Shown: positions 1 to 8,771, counted from the first letter of the stretch. The stretch is 64,000 nt of DNA from Kurthia populi (GCF_042686175.1 NZ_JBHUOR010000008.1:121812-185811), one strand, 5' to 3'. Numbers and translations: made by a program. Notes: generated by a model not told the origin, from the sequence alone.

Positions 1-703
1 ATGTTTGCACAGAAAAAGCATTATGCTCCTCTGTAAATGTACGTGGATCCATTGATGTTAACTCACGGCGCATTCCTCGCATGACACTTCCCGTTTCCTG
101 CTCATATTGTAGCAAGGTTGGTAATGTCGCTTGAAGGCTTAGCTCGTCGATGTCGCCAGAAAACACACCCGATAGAAAAGGCTCTATTAAGTTTTGTACA
201 AATTCTTCGCCAAAACGTCGGCGCATAAATTTCCCGAGAGATTGATCCCCATCAATTCTGCTCGGTGGTAGAATCCAATCTGCTGTAGCTCGTACTTTTC
301 CGCTCCACGACACCAAGTTCGATGCCATAAATGGTTTGATTTGTGTTGGAATCCCTAGAATAGTGTTCTTTGGGACTGGCTGCAGTTCTTTGTTGTTCAC
401 CGCAATATATGTTTTTGCATTCGCTGTTTGTACTAGGTCATGATCAATCCCTAATTTTGTCGCTAAATCTAAAACAGTATGGTTGCGGTCAATAAAAGAA
501 TCTGGCCCGCGTTCAATTATAAAACCATCCTTGCGTAGCGTTTGAAGTTTCCCACCTAAACGATGAGAACCTTCTAATAATACGATTTCTAATGGATAGT
601 GATGTAATTTCGCCTGTTCCTGCAAATAGAACGCTGCCGATAAACCGGTGATTCCGCCACCGATTATGGCTACCCTTCGCGTATTGTCAGTCACATGTAT
701 CAT
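1..703 (-). CDS. hemY: Protoporphyrinogen/coproporphyrinogen oxidase HemY (partial)
   Basis: FAD-dependent oxidation of coproporphyrinogen or protoporphyrinogen in heme synthesis. The frame stays open from an ATG at 703 to the window edge (about 234 residues). It starts MIHVTDNTRRVAIIGGGITG, with the dinucleotide-binding glycine motif GGGITGLSAAF near residues 14-24, followed by LEGSHRLGGKLQT and RGPDSF typical of the HemY/PPOX family. An SD-like AGGAT lies about 8 bases upstream, and the start is 11 bases after the hemH stop, so it is the last gene of a hemE-hemH-hemY operon. The C-terminal half lies outside the window. Confidence 0.93.
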   Translation of the reverse strand, partial: MIHVTDNTRRVAIIGGGITGLSAAFYLQEQAKLHHYPLEIVLLEGSHRLGGKLQTLRKDGFIIERGPDSFIDRNHTVLDLATKLGIDHDLVQTANAKTYIAVNNKELQPVPKNTILGIPTQIKPFMASNLVSWSGKVRATADWILPPSRIDGDQSLGKFMRRRFGEEFVQNLIEPFLSGVFSGDIDELSLQATLPTLLQYEQETGSVMRGMRRELTSMDPRTFTEEHNAFSVQT

Positions 704-714
704 CACTTTCTATC

Positions 715-1647
715 CTATTTCGCGAACGCTTTCTGAACGGCATCTGCCATAGCATCAATGAATAAAGCATTGTCATTTGGCATTGCTGGACGGTGATAGT
801 TCGCACCTAATTCTTCACATACTGTCTTACATTCATAGTCATTGTCATAAAGTACTTCTAAATGTTCTGCAACAAAACCAACTGGTACATAGGTGAATGA
901 ACGGTACCCTTTATCATTGTATAAGTCACGTGTTAAATCTTGTACATCTGGGCCTAACCAAGGATCTTTTGTTTGTCCAGCTGATTGCCATCCAAATGCA
1001 ACATTTTTCAAACCTGTACGTTGTTGTAGTAAATCTTTTGTTTCGAATAGTTGATCTGCATATGGGTCACCCATTGCGATAATTTTTTCTGGAAGAGAAT
1101 GCGCACAAACAACTAAACAAGCTGTTTCACGTTCTTCATCTGACATTCCATCAAATTCAGCATTAATTTTTTCAGTCCAGTATTGTAAGAATTTTTCTTC
1201 CTTATACCAGCTATCGATGCCTTTAAATTTGAAGTTTGCATCTAATGTTTGAGCTTTTTCGATTGCACGTGTGTGATACGCTTTAGTTGAGAATGATGAA
1301 AAGTGTGGTGCTAATACGATACCAACAGCTTCGGTTATACCATCATTAATCATTTGTTCAACTGCATCTTCAATAAATGGTGCAATATGTTTTAAACCGA
1401 TATACACTTTATATTCCACTTCATCTTGTACTTCATTTAAACGAGCACCTAATGCAGCTGCTTGTTTTTCTGTCGTTGCTGCAAGTGGTGAAATACCACC
1501 GATTGCCTGGTAGCGACTACGTAAGTCTTCGATTTGTGCGTCTGTTGGACGGTGTCCGTGACGAATATGTGTGTAGTATGGAATTAAATCTTCGTCTTTT
1601 TGTGGTGTGCCGTATGCCATCACTAATAAACCAATTTGCTTTTTCAT
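715..1647 (-). CDS. hemH: Ferrochelatase (coproporphyrin ferrochelatase) HemH/CpfC
   Basis: Inserts ferrous iron into the porphyrin ring in the cytoplasm. The protein is 310 aa, the usual size of monofunctional Firmicutes ferrochelatases, beginning MKKQIGLLVMAYGTP. The catalytic histidine region reads VCAHSLPEKI and the C-terminal acidic region reads GFVAEHLEVLYD. A GTG twelve bases upstream in frame is part of the SD sequence GAGGTGA, so the ATG at 1647 is preferred. It follows hemE by about 20 bases and precedes hemY. In Gram-positives the substrate is probably coproporphyrin III; that is family knowledge, not visible here. Confidence 0.95.
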   Translation of the reverse strand: MKKQIGLLVMAYGTPQKDEDLIPYYTHIRHGHRPTDAQIEDLRSRYQAIGGISPLAATTEKQAAALGARLNEVQDEVEYKVYIGLKHIAPFIEDAVEQMINDGITEAVGIVLAPHFSSFSTKAYHTRAIEKAQTLDANFKFKGIDSWYKEEKFLQYWTEKINAEFDGMSDEERETACLVVCAHSLPEKIIAMGDPYADQLFETKDLLQQRTGLKNVAFGWQSAGQTKDPWLGPDVQDLTRDLYNDKGYRSFTYVPVGFVAEHLEVLYDNDYECKTVCEELGANYHRPAMPNDNALFIDAMADAVQKAFAK

Positions 1648-1667
1648 TATTGTTGTCACCTCAAAAA

Positions 1668-2714
1668 TTATTTTTTCGCGATTTGTTCGCGGCTATAGTC
1701 ATGGATTAATGTTGTTAAACGTTTTAATACATCTGGATCAACAGATGGGAATACACCGTGACCTAAGTTGAAAATATGCCCAGGCGTTTCTAATCCTTGG
1801 TCGATAATTACTTTGGTACGCGCTTCAAGAACATTCCAATCTGCTAATAGAAGCGTTGGATCTAAGTTTCCTTGCACTGGCTTTGTGATTCCCATTTGAC
1901 GTGCTTGCTTAATTGGTAAACGCCAATCTAATCCAACCACATCAAGCGGTAGCTCCTGCCAATCAAGTACGAGGTGGCTTGTGCCAACCCCGAACATAAT
2001 CATTGGTACGCCTTCATCTTTTAATTTATTAAAGATTCGTGTCATAACAGGCTTAATAAAAATTACATAATCTTCATGGCTTAATGCGCCTGCCCATGAA
2101 TCAAAAATTTGGAATGCTTTTGCACCAGCTTTAATTTGTGCTTTCAAGTCTGTAACAATCATATCTCCTAATTTATCCATTAGTTTAAACCATGCTTGTG
2201 GCTCAGATACCATAAATGATTTTGTTTTCGCATAGTTCTTTGATGGACCGCCTTCAATCATATAACTAGCAAGCGTAAATGGTGCACCTGCGAAACCGAT
2301 TAACGGTACATTTAATTGTTCTTCTGTTAAAAGTTTAATCGTATCTAATACGAAGGGCACATGCTCTTCTGGATGAAACTCACGTAAATTATCAATATCC
2401 TTCGCTGAGCGAATTGGATTTGAAATAACAGGACCCACACCAGCTTGAATTTTCACATCAACGCCCATTCCAGGAAGAGGCGTTACGATGTCTTTGTATA
2501 AAATTGCCGCATCAACATTGTAGTTTTGTACGGGTAAATGTGTGACATACGCACAAAGTTCAGGTTGATGTGTAATTTCCTCAAGTGAGTATTTCTCTTT
2601 AATTTTGCGGTATTCTGGTTGTGAACGACCGGCTTGGCGCATATACCAAACAGGGGTATGCTCCGTGCTCTCACCACGAGATGCACGTAATAAAGTATCA
2701 TTAAAAACTGTCAT
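1668..2714 (-). CDS. hemE: Uroporphyrinogen decarboxylase HemE
   Basis: Decarboxylates uroporphyrinogen III to coproporphyrinogen III. The 348-aa protein is full length for the family. The N-terminal signature WYMRQAGRSQPEYR near residue 25 holds the substrate-binding arginines. A second conserved segment, GFAGAPFTLASYMIEGG, lies around residue 130, and the C-terminal NLGHGVFP is also typical. It is the first gene of hemE-hemH-hemY. About 217 bases separate it from the divergent hmoB; I could not settle its promoter by eye. Confidence 0.96.
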   Translation of the reverse strand: MTVFNDTLLRASRGESTEHTPVWYMRQAGRSQPEYRKIKEKYSLEEITHQPELCAYVTHLPVQNYNVDAAILYKDIVTPLPGMGVDVKIQAGVGPVISNPIRSAKDIDNLREFHPEEHVPFVLDTIKLLTEEQLNVPLIGFAGAPFTLASYMIEGGPSKNYAKTKSFMVSEPQAWFKLMDKLGDMIVTDLKAQIKAGAKAFQIFDSWAGALSHEDYVIFIKPVMTRIFNKLKDEGVPMIMFGVGTSHLVLDWQELPLDVVGLDWRLPIKQARQMGITKPVQGNLDPTLLLADWNVLEARTKVIIDQGLETPGHIFNLGHGVFPSVDPDVLKRLTTLIHDYSREQIAKK

Positions 2715-2871
2715 ATCTGTATTTCTTCCCTTCTCTCATTTCTAATTTTACATAAAAAATCCGACGTTTGTATCCATTGTTCACTATAATCTTTCAATGC
2801 CGCGATGTATAGTTTTCGGCTCAATTTGTCATATAAATTTCTTAAAACGTGACAGAATTTTGTCGGTTTCG

Positions 2872-2901
2872 TTTCACCTCTCTGTTATAAGGTAATATAA
2901 T
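2872..2901 (+). promoter_or_regulatory. Putative sigma-A promoter of hmoB
   Basis: A -35-like TTTCAC (2872-2877), an 18-base spacer and a perfect -10 TATAAT (2896-2901) sit 30 bases before the hmoB ATG at 2932. An SD-like AAAGGGG follows. The -35 is weak, so the call rests mainly on the -10 and its position. Confidence 0.5.
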
Positions 2902-2931
2902 AAATACACTATTAAATAAAGGGGTATAACC

Positions 2932-3477
2932 ATGACAAATTTATATATTGCAATTGGTACAGCCGATTTCATGCAAACGCTTAAAGAAAAGTATAAAAAA
3001 GAACAAATGATTTTAGCACATAATGAAATCAATTCAATTTTGCTTCATGAAACCGATAAAAAAACAAAGTTCGCAGCACCAAAAAAATATGAGGTTGTCG
3101 CGTCAGAAGGTCAGCTTGAAGAACACGGCTTTTTTGCAGTAATCTACGTATCTATTATGCAAGAACAACATCAAGTATTTGAAGATCGTTTTAAACAGCG
3201 CCAACATGGCATCGGTAAAGAACCTGGCTTCGTTGCATTCCGTTTATTACGTCCTTTAAATGATACAGATTACGCTGTTTTAACAGAATGGACAGGTGCC
3301 GGGTCATTTGAAGCATGGAAGTTAACAGATGATTATAAGGATGCCATCGCTAGTTATCAGGAAATTGGCACAATTAATATGAACAGTCAGGCATTTGAAC
3401 CAACACTCTTTACAAAAACGTATACAACAAATCTTGACGATGTTGACTTCCCCGATGAGGATGACGAACGCCGTTAA
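2932..3477 (+). CDS. hmoB: Heme-degrading monooxygenase HmoB-like
   Basis: Predicted heme-degrading monooxygenase that opens the heme ring to release iron. The protein is 181 aa; B. subtilis HmoB (YhgC) is of similar size. It has an N-terminal extension and a C-terminal antibiotic-biosynthesis-monooxygenase-like ferredoxin fold from about residue 65, with the segments GFVAFRLLRPL and LTEWTGAGSFEAWK. It sits divergently from hemEHY, the same arrangement as in B. subtilis, which couples heme synthesis and breakdown by position. An older name for the family is TRAP-like signalling protein; the enzymatic role is the better supported one. Confidence 0.85.
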   Translation: MTNLYIAIGTADFMQTLKEKYKKEQMILAHNEINSILLHETDKKTKFAAPKKYEVVASEGQLEEHGFFAVIYVSIMQEQHQVFEDRFKQRQHGIGKEPGFVAFRLLRPLNDTDYAVLTEWTGAGSFEAWKLTDDYKDAIASYQEIGTINMNSQAFEPTLFTKTYTTNLDDVDFPDEDDERR

Positions 3478-3484
3478 TAAATAA

Positions 3485-3508
3485 GCTGGCCAATATGGTC
3501 GGCTTTTT
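3485..3508 (+). terminator. Terminator after hmoB
   Basis: Seven-pair stem GCTGGCC/GGTCGGC with two G-T pairs, loop AATAT, followed by TTTTT. An in-frame ATG at 3495 falls inside this hairpin, which argues against it as the start of the next gene. Confidence 0.75.
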
Positions 3509-3536
3509 CAATATACAAAAAGAAAGTGGGGATTTT

Positions 3537-4706
3537 ATGGATTTTTATCGAGAAATTTCAGATGCTTTTGAAGAAATGCGCCAAACACGACGTTTTTTAC
3601 ATATGCACCCCGAACTGTCGTTTAAAGAAACAAAGACCGCTGCTTTTATTACCGCACAATATGATGCCATGGGTGTCCACTACGAATCAAACTTTGGTGG
3701 AGGCTATGGTATCGTTGCACGAATTAATGGCGCAAACCCAGGTAAAACAATTGCGCTTCGTGCAGATTTTGATGCACTACCTATTCATGACCAAAAAGAG
3801 GTTCCATACCGTTCCCAAACAGACAATGTTAGCCATTCTTGTGGCCATGATGGGCACACTGCAATGCTTCTTACGATTGCACGTATTTTAAAGCGTCATG
3901 AAAAAACGATTAGTGGTAACTATGTTCTAATTCACCAGCCCGCAGAAGAACATCCGCCAGGTGGTGCTATCGACATGATTAAAGCAGGTTGTTTAAATGG
4001 TGTGGATGCTATATTTGGAACACATCTCTGGTCACTTTTTGAAAGCGGTCATATTTATACAACACAAGGTCCACTTATGGCAGCCGCCTCCAACTTTAAA
4101 ATTACATTAATCGGTAAGGGCGGCCATGGTGGTGCACCACAAACTTCAGTTGATGCTATTGCGTTGACCGCTACGGTTATTCAACAGCTTCAGCAAATCG
4201 TTTCTAGACGACTTAATCCATTATCTCCAGCAGTTCTTTCAGTCGGTGCAATAGAAGCTGGCGAGACCTATAATATCATTGCAGAAAAAGCCATTTTAAA
4301 AGGCACTGTACGCGTATTTGATGATGAAACCAAAAAAGAAGTTTACGACGAAATGACGCGTATTTTGCAAGGTATTTGTCTGAGTGCCGGTGCTTCCTAT
4401 GAACTTAATATTATTGATGGGTATCCACCGGTTATTAATGATGATCGCTGCGCACAATTCTTACATGATTTTGCTTACTCAGTGCCTGCTGTTATCGATA
4501 GCCATTTTATTCAGCCGTTGATGGTCGGCGAAGACTTTGCATATTATCTAGAGCAAGTTCCTGGCGTCTTTTTCTTGACTGGTGCAAAGCCAAAAAGTGG
4601 TATTGCTTACCCACATCATCACGGTAAATTTGATTTTGATGAAGAAGCAATGATTGTAGGCGCACAAACAATGCTTGGCGCTGTATTGAAATATCAAGAA
4701 ACATAA
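3537..4706 (+). CDS. M20 family metallo-amidohydrolase (YhaA-like)
   Basis: Zinc-dependent hydrolase of the M20D group (N-acyl amino acid amidohydrolase/hippurate hydrolase type), 389 aa from the ATG at 3537 with SD AAAGTGGGG. Metal-binding motifs are visible: SCGHDGHTAM near residue 100, the acidic pair in HQPAEEHPPGG near 132, GTHLW, and a C-terminal YPHHHGKFDFDEEA. A central dimerisation domain (FKITLIGKGGHGGAPQ) is present. The closest named relative by context is B. subtilis YhaA, also near yhaM. The true substrate cannot be read from the sequence. Confidence 0.88.
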   Translation: MDFYREISDAFEEMRQTRRFLHMHPELSFKETKTAAFITAQYDAMGVHYESNFGGGYGIVARINGANPGKTIALRADFDALPIHDQKEVPYRSQTDNVSHSCGHDGHTAMLLTIARILKRHEKTISGNYVLIHQPAEEHPPGGAIDMIKAGCLNGVDAIFGTHLWSLFESGHIYTTQGPLMAAASNFKITLIGKGGHGGAPQTSVDAIALTATVIQQLQQIVSRRLNPLSPAVLSVGAIEAGETYNIIAEKAILKGTVRVFDDETKKEVYDEMTRILQGICLSAGASYELNIIDGYPPVINDDRCAQFLHDFAYSVPAVIDSHFIQPLMVGEDFAYYLEQVPGVFFLTGAKPKSGIAYPHHHGKFDFDEEAMIVGAQTMLGAVLKYQET

Positions 4707-4740
4707 TAAAAGAAAACCTCGATTTCAATAGGTTCACAAT

Positions 4741-4783
4741 AAAAAGAAGGAACCACGTCAAATTGACGCGATTCCTTCTTTTC
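4741..4783. terminator. Bidirectional terminator
   Basis: Long interrupted stem AAGAAGGAA...TTCCTTCTT enclosing CGTCAA/TTGACG, flanked by A5 on the left and T-rich sequence on the right. It lies between the convergent M20 gene and ecsB. Confidence 0.75.
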
Positions 4784-4828
4784 TTATGCATATCTTTTTC
4801 GGCTAGGAATTTCTTTAACCTAGCTTCT

Positions 4829-6016
4829 TTATTTTGATAAACGCAATGTCACTTCACCAACAACTAAAACAATAAGAGCATAGACATAAAAATAGGGTTG
4901 CATAATGCTTGCTAGTAAGACAATAACTGCCTGCGCAATAATAAAGTATCGCACGATTTTAACCGCTGCTTTTTGGCGTGAATCTTGTGGTAATGGATAC
5001 AACATACTCATCGTAAATTCATGCGTTGATGCAATCGCCTGCTTCAGTTGAATAGCAACCGCAAATGCAAGTGCTGCTGAAATAATCGCTCCTGCAATCG
5101 TAATGTCTACAAAAGCAACAATAAGCGCATTAATAACCACTAAACGCAGCCATAAGTAAAAGTGATCATCCGTACGAATAACACTACGGAATAAATAATA
5201 TTCAAATGTTGTTTTATGCTTTTTAGGTACCATATTATATAGGAAGTCAAAATATGGGCGACGTTTAATACTGCCATGCACTTGTGGTACATCCGTAAAA
5301 TAATTCGCAAAACGATAAATACCCATCATACGATTATCTTCAAGTGCTACAAAATGTTCGTAAGGAAATGGTTGCTTCACGATATTCTTTTTATCTACAA
5401 GCCATAGTGCAATAAATAATACAACTGCAATAACCAGCACTAAATAAAGTCCTGTCAAAACACCCCATAATGCGGCTCCATTTAATACATAGCGTACAAG
5501 ACGGTTCAACCAAACATGCTCACCCGCTTTATTCCAGCGATAAGCAAATTCAGCTTGAATATTAAGCCATTTTAAGACAATCGTCACAATAAGACCTGCG
5601 ACAATTTGTGACACTTCTAACTCTGTTACTTGTCGCAGCATCGGCCACATCACAATATAGACAATTACTGCGATAACAGCTTGTGTTGTAAATGTAAACC
5701 TTAGTGCATGTTTGAAATAGACACCGAGCTTTGTTTCAAGCGGTAATAAATACACTTCATCAGGTTTTTTTAATAAGGTAACAGGTCGACTAAGCATTAA
5801 GAAAAATGCCACGATAAGTGTTGCAATTTCAAGAGATGGTGTATTTGTATTGCCATGGTTAGCGTCTAACCAATGACTATACTGATACCCGCCTGCGCCC
5901 ATTAAAAAGACAATGACAATGGCCATATGTCCTGTAAAAATATAGCGCATATACTTTTGAAGTTCTTCCGTATAATGTGCTGACCGTTTACGCCAAACAT
6001 CTTCTAAATTACGCAT
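4829..6016 (-). CDS. ecsB: ABC transporter permease EcsB
   Basis: Membrane partner of EcsA. It has 395 aa with roughly eight or more hydrophobic segments (for example HMAIVIVFLMGAGGY near the N-terminus and a strongly hydrophobic C-terminal third). The start overlaps the end of ecsA by 8 bases, showing translational coupling. In B. subtilis EcsAB is needed for normal protein secretion, intramembrane protease (RasP) function and competence; the transported substrate is not settled. No ecsC follows here; the next gene is the unrelated convergent M20 hydrolase. Confidence 0.9.
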   Translation of the reverse strand: MRNLEDVWRKRSAHYTEELQKYMRYIFTGHMAIVIVFLMGAGGYQYSHWLDANHGNTNTPSLEIATLIVAFFLMLSRPVTLLKKPDEVYLLPLETKLGVYFKHALRFTFTTQAVIAVIVYIVMWPMLRQVTELEVSQIVAGLIVTIVLKWLNIQAEFAYRWNKAGEHVWLNRLVRYVLNGAALWGVLTGLYLVLVIAVVLFIALWLVDKKNIVKQPFPYEHFVALEDNRMMGIYRFANYFTDVPQVHGSIKRRPYFDFLYNMVPKKHKTTFEYYLFRSVIRTDDHFYLWLRLVVINALIVAFVDITIAGAIISAALAFAVAIQLKQAIASTHEFTMSMLYPLPQDSRQKAAVKIVRYFIIAQAVIVLLASIMQPYFYVYALIVLVVGEVTLRLSK

Positions 6017-6749
6017 CTAGCTGTTCCTTCGTCATTTGAATATATAAATCGTCGAGTGACGCATTTGGCATATGGAATGATTGGCGTAAATCATCCATTG
6101 TCCCAAATGCACGTACACGACCTTCATGAATTAATAAAATCTTATCACAGTGCTGTTCAGCTGTTGCAAGAACGTGCGTCGACATTAAAATAGCTGCCCC
6201 GTCCTTTTTCTTTTCATCCATTTGTTCTAGCAATAAACTAATCGCAAGCGGATCAAGTCCTAAGAAAGGTTCATCAATAATGTAAAGTGATGGGTTGACT
6301 AAAAATGCACACATAATCATTACTTTCTGGCGCATTCCTTTTGAAAAATGTGATGGAAACCAATTCAAACGTTTTTCCATACGAAATTCTTTTAATAAAG
6401 GTGCAACGCGTTCTTCCATAATATTAAGTGGGATATTATAAGCCATTGCTGTCATTTCTAAATGCTCACGTAATGTTAATTCGTCATATAGTACTGGTGT
6501 TTCTGGAATGTATGAAAACGATGTACGATAAACATCCATATTTTCTTGCATCGTTTTCCCGTTAATACGAATTTCACCTTTTTGCGGCTGCATCATTCCA
6601 ATAATATGTTTAATCGTTGTACTTTTCCCCGCACCATTTAAACCAATTAAACCAACAAGCTCACCAGGTTCTAGCGAAAAATCCAAATCGTGAATGACCG
6701 GCTTACGCGTATAGCCCCCTGTTAAATCTTTTACTTCTAAAACTGTCAT
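6009..6749 (-). CDS. ecsA: ABC transporter ATP-binding protein EcsA
   Basis: ATPase of the EcsAB transporter, 246 aa from the ATG at 6749 with GGAGTG eight bases upstream. A longer frame to 6785 lacks a good ribosome site. Walker A is GLNGAGKST (about residues 36-44), the signature segment is FSKGMRQKVM, Walker B is LYIIDEPFLGLD, and the switch histidine is in STHVLA. The length matches B. subtilis EcsA. It is divergent from hit, as in B. subtilis. Confidence 0.93.
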   Translation of the reverse strand: MTVLEVKDLTGGYTRKPVIHDLDFSLEPGELVGLIGLNGAGKSTTIKHIIGMMQPQKGEIRINGKTMQENMDVYRTSFSYIPETPVLYDELTLREHLEMTAMAYNIPLNIMEERVAPLLKEFRMEKRLNWFPSHFSKGMRQKVMIMCAFLVNPSLYIIDEPFLGLDPLAISLLLEQMDEKKKDGAAILMSTHVLATAEQHCDKILLIHEGRVRAFGTMDDLRQSFHMPNASLDDLYIQMTKEQLDA

Positions 6750-6874
6750 TAATATCGTCACTCCATTTCGAGTCGTACTTTTCAAACTCCTGCCATTAGT
6801 TTAGCAAAAATCATCCTATCACGCAGTTGTCATATGGTAAAATAGAAACAAATCATTGAAAGGTGTGAATTTAC

Positions 6875-7294
6875 ATGTCAGATTGTCTATTTTGTAAAAT
6901 CATTGCTGGAGATATTCCAAGCACGAAAATTTATGAGGATGAGCATGTATTTGCCTTTATGGATATCGGTCCATTAACAAAAGGCCATACATTACTTATT
7001 CCAAAAGAACATGCAGCAAATGTTTTTGAAATGTCAGAAGAAGTTGCAAGTCATCTATTCTCTGTCGCTCCCAAAATTGCAAATGCTATTAATAAAACGT
7101 TCAATCCAGTCGGCATGAACTTATTAAATAATAATGGTGAAGCTGCTGGACAAAGTGTTTTCCATTTTCACCTACATTTCATTCCTCGCTATGATGAAAC
7201 AGATGGCTTCAAAGCTACATGGAATACAAAACAAGATGAATTTACACCAGCGATTTTAGCTGAGCTTTCTGAAAAAATCAAAGCAAATCTATAA
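6875..7294 (+). CDS. hit: HIT family nucleotide-binding protein
   Basis: Small cytoplasmic histidine-triad hydrolase/transferase (HinT-type, purine nucleoside phosphoramidate hydrolase activity in the family). It has 139 aa with N-terminal CLFCKIIAGDIP and the catalytic triad HFHLHFIPR near residue 100. A GAAAGGTGTG ribosome site precedes the ATG. Placement opposite ecsAB is conserved in Bacillus. The physiological substrate is unknown. Confidence 0.94.
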   Translation: MSDCLFCKIIAGDIPSTKIYEDEHVFAFMDIGPLTKGHTLLIPKEHAANVFEMSEEVASHLFSVAPKIANAINKTFNPVGMNLLNNNGEAAGQSVFHFHLHFIPRYDETDGFKATWNTKQDEFTPAILAELSEKIKANL

Positions 7295-7304
7295 ACTGTA
7301 CATA

Positions 7305-7329
7305 ACCTCGCATAATGCGGGGGTTTTAT
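7305..7329 (+). terminator. Terminator after hit
   Basis: Stem CCTCGCA/TGCGGGG with a TAA loop, followed by TTTTATT. Confidence 0.75.
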
Positions 7330-7430
7330 TGTGACAAATTATTTTTCAAAATGTTCACGCTTTTAAGATTTGGAACCTTGCTTTTACATGCTTCGAAATG
7401 TAGAATCATAGTAAGTTTCGCTAATGCTCA

Positions 7431-7477
7431 TAGGAGACATTAGGAGACAAACACAAGCATAGCTTAGGAGAGATGAG
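7431..7477 (+). promoter_or_regulatory. Putative TRAP (tryptophan-attenuation protein) binding triplets before trpP
   Basis: The leader just before the trpP start has a run of TAG/GAG triplets: TAG 7431, GAG 7434, TAG 7441, GAG 7444, then TAG 7460, TAG 7465, GAG 7470 and GAG 7475. The last four repeat every 5 bases exactly (two-base spacers), and an AAG at 7455 is in the same phase. TRAP of B. subtilis binds such triplets over the trpP ribosome site. Because the last triplets include the purine-rich SD, part of the pattern could be coincidence. Confidence 0.5.
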
Positions 7478-7480
7478 ATT

Positions 7481-8008
7481 ATGAAAACGAAAAATTTAGT
7501 GTTAATGGCTTTACTGGTTGGGGTTGGATGCGCATTGTATCTAGTAATTCCTGGCATTATGGGTGGAATGAAACCAGACTTTATGTTAACGATGATGTTT
7601 GTCGGCATTCTATTATTCCCAAATACGCGTGATGTCTTTTTACTAGCTTTAACAACGGGTATTTTATCTGGTCTATTTTCTACATTCCCTGCAGGTTTTG
7701 TACCAAATATTATCGATAAATTCGTCACAGCATTTATTTTCTTTGCATTAATTGTCGTACTGAAAAAAGTATCACAAAAAGTTGCAGTATCTGCTGTTCT
7801 TGTCGGTATTGGTACATTTATTTCAGGCAGTGTCTTTTTAGGATCAGCCATCTTAGTCGTTGGTGCAGATATTCCATTCACAGCATTGCTCGTTTCTGTT
7901 GTATTACCAGCAATCGTCATTAATATTGTAGCTTTTGTGATTATCTATCCGATTATCACAGGCTTAGTCAAACGTTCAAACTTTGACACGGCTGCCTCTC
8001 ACGCGTAG
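7481..8008 (+). CDS. trpP: Tryptophan transporter TrpP
   Basis: Probable tryptophan uptake protein of the TrpP (YhaG) family, 175 aa. It is almost wholly hydrophobic with about five or six membrane segments, and contains the family segments GGMKPDFMLTMMFVGILLFP and FSTFPAGFVPN. A GGAGAGATGAG ribosome site lies immediately upstream, overlapping TRAP-like triplets. In B. subtilis the gene also lies next to hit and is repressed at translation by TRAP when tryptophan is plentiful. A strong hairpin follows. Confidence 0.9.
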   Translation: MKTKNLVLMALLVGVGCALYLVIPGIMGGMKPDFMLTMMFVGILLFPNTRDVFLLALTTGILSGLFSTFPAGFVPNIIDKFVTAFIFFALIVVLKKVSQKVAVSAVLVGIGTFISGSVFLGSAILVVGADIPFTALLVSVVLPAIVINIVAFVIIYPIITGLVKRSNFDTAASHA

Positions 8009-8015
8009 GTACTCT

Positions 8016-8052
8016 AAAAGAACCTTTATCTTAAAAGATGAGGTTCTTTTTT
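8016..8052 (+). terminator. Terminator after trpP
   Basis: Stem AAAAGAACCT/AGGTTCTTTT, with an inner ATCTT/GATGA part and T6 following. Confidence 0.85.
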
Positions 8053-8209
8053 ATGCTCCGATAATGAAACCCAGCTTTTTCAAATCTTTTTTTTGCGTTG
8101 AAATCGCGCTACGACGCTTATTTCATGGCCAAGCATAGCTTTATATTGTAATAATATGTTTTAATAGAGTAAATCAAGGCAATAATATGTTTGAAAGGGG
8201 TCGTAACAT

Positions 8210-8614
8210 ATGAATATGAAATCATCACTTTTAGGTCTAGCAGTCGGAATCGTTGGAGGAGCTACAGCTATGCTACTATCAACGCCCCAATCAGGTAAAG
8301 ACGTCCGCCAATCATTTAAATCGACAAAAGAAGCTAGTCAGGAAGTCGGTAGTGAACTACAACAACGTTTTTCTAGTATAAAGGATGCAGTAGATATGAT
8401 TAAGTCTGAAGTACAGACAACTCTGCCAAATGTTGTCACTGATGTCAAAACTTCTGTGCAGAAATTCCAAGAAGACACTGCACCAATTCAAAATCGTTTA
8501 AAAGGTAATATTGATGCAGCAAGCCAATCTGCTAACGAATTAGGTCAGGCAGCGAGCGAAATGTCGATGGAAGTAGAAAAATTAGTCAATCGATTAACAT
8601 TTAAAAAACAATAA
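8210..8614 (+). CDS. YtxH-domain protein (YhaH-like)
   Basis: 134-aa protein with an N-terminal glycine-rich membrane segment (SLLGLAVGIVGGATAMLLSTP) followed by SGKDVRQ and a long charged helical tail, the layout of YtxH/YhaH proteins. B. subtilis yhaH occupies the same neighbourhood. AAAGGGG lies 9 bases before the first ATG; a second in-frame ATG two codons later is also possible. General-stress or cell-envelope roles are suggested for relatives, without a defined activity. Confidence 0.8.
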   Translation: MNMKSSLLGLAVGIVGGATAMLLSTPQSGKDVRQSFKSTKEASQEVGSELQQRFSSIKDAVDMIKSEVQTTLPNVVTDVKTSVQKFQEDTAPIQNRLKGNIDAASQSANELGQAASEMSMEVEKLVNRLTFKKQ

Positions 8615-8632
8615 AACGTGCAATAAAAAACA

Positions 8633-8669
8633 TTCATGACATGTAGTGGATTACAATACATGTCATGAA
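8633..8669. terminator. Perfect 13-bp inverted repeat, possible terminator
   Basis: TTCATGACATGTA (8633-8645) and TACATGTCATGAA (8657-8669) are exact reverse complements around an 11-base spacer. Only a short, delayed T run (ATTTTTAG) follows, so it may act as a terminator of the YtxH gene or as a protein-binding site. Confidence 0.5.
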
Positions 8670-8711
8670 CCATAAATTTTTAGAATTATTCGTATTTTTA
8701 TTAAAACCAAC

Positions 8712-8741
8712 TTGTATACTTTTGGGAAATAATGTTATAAT
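8712..8741 (+). promoter_or_regulatory. Putative sigma-A promoter of scoC
   Basis: TTGTAT (8712-8717), 18-base spacer, perfect TATAAT (8736-8741), 30 bases before the scoC start codon. Confidence 0.65.
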
Positions 8742-8771
8742 ATAAAGAAAATTGCGAAAGTGGTGATAGCT

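Noticed and set aside
1645..1659. GTG at 1659 as the hemH start
   Set aside because: That GTG is within the GAGGTGA ribosome-binding site for the ATG at 1647.
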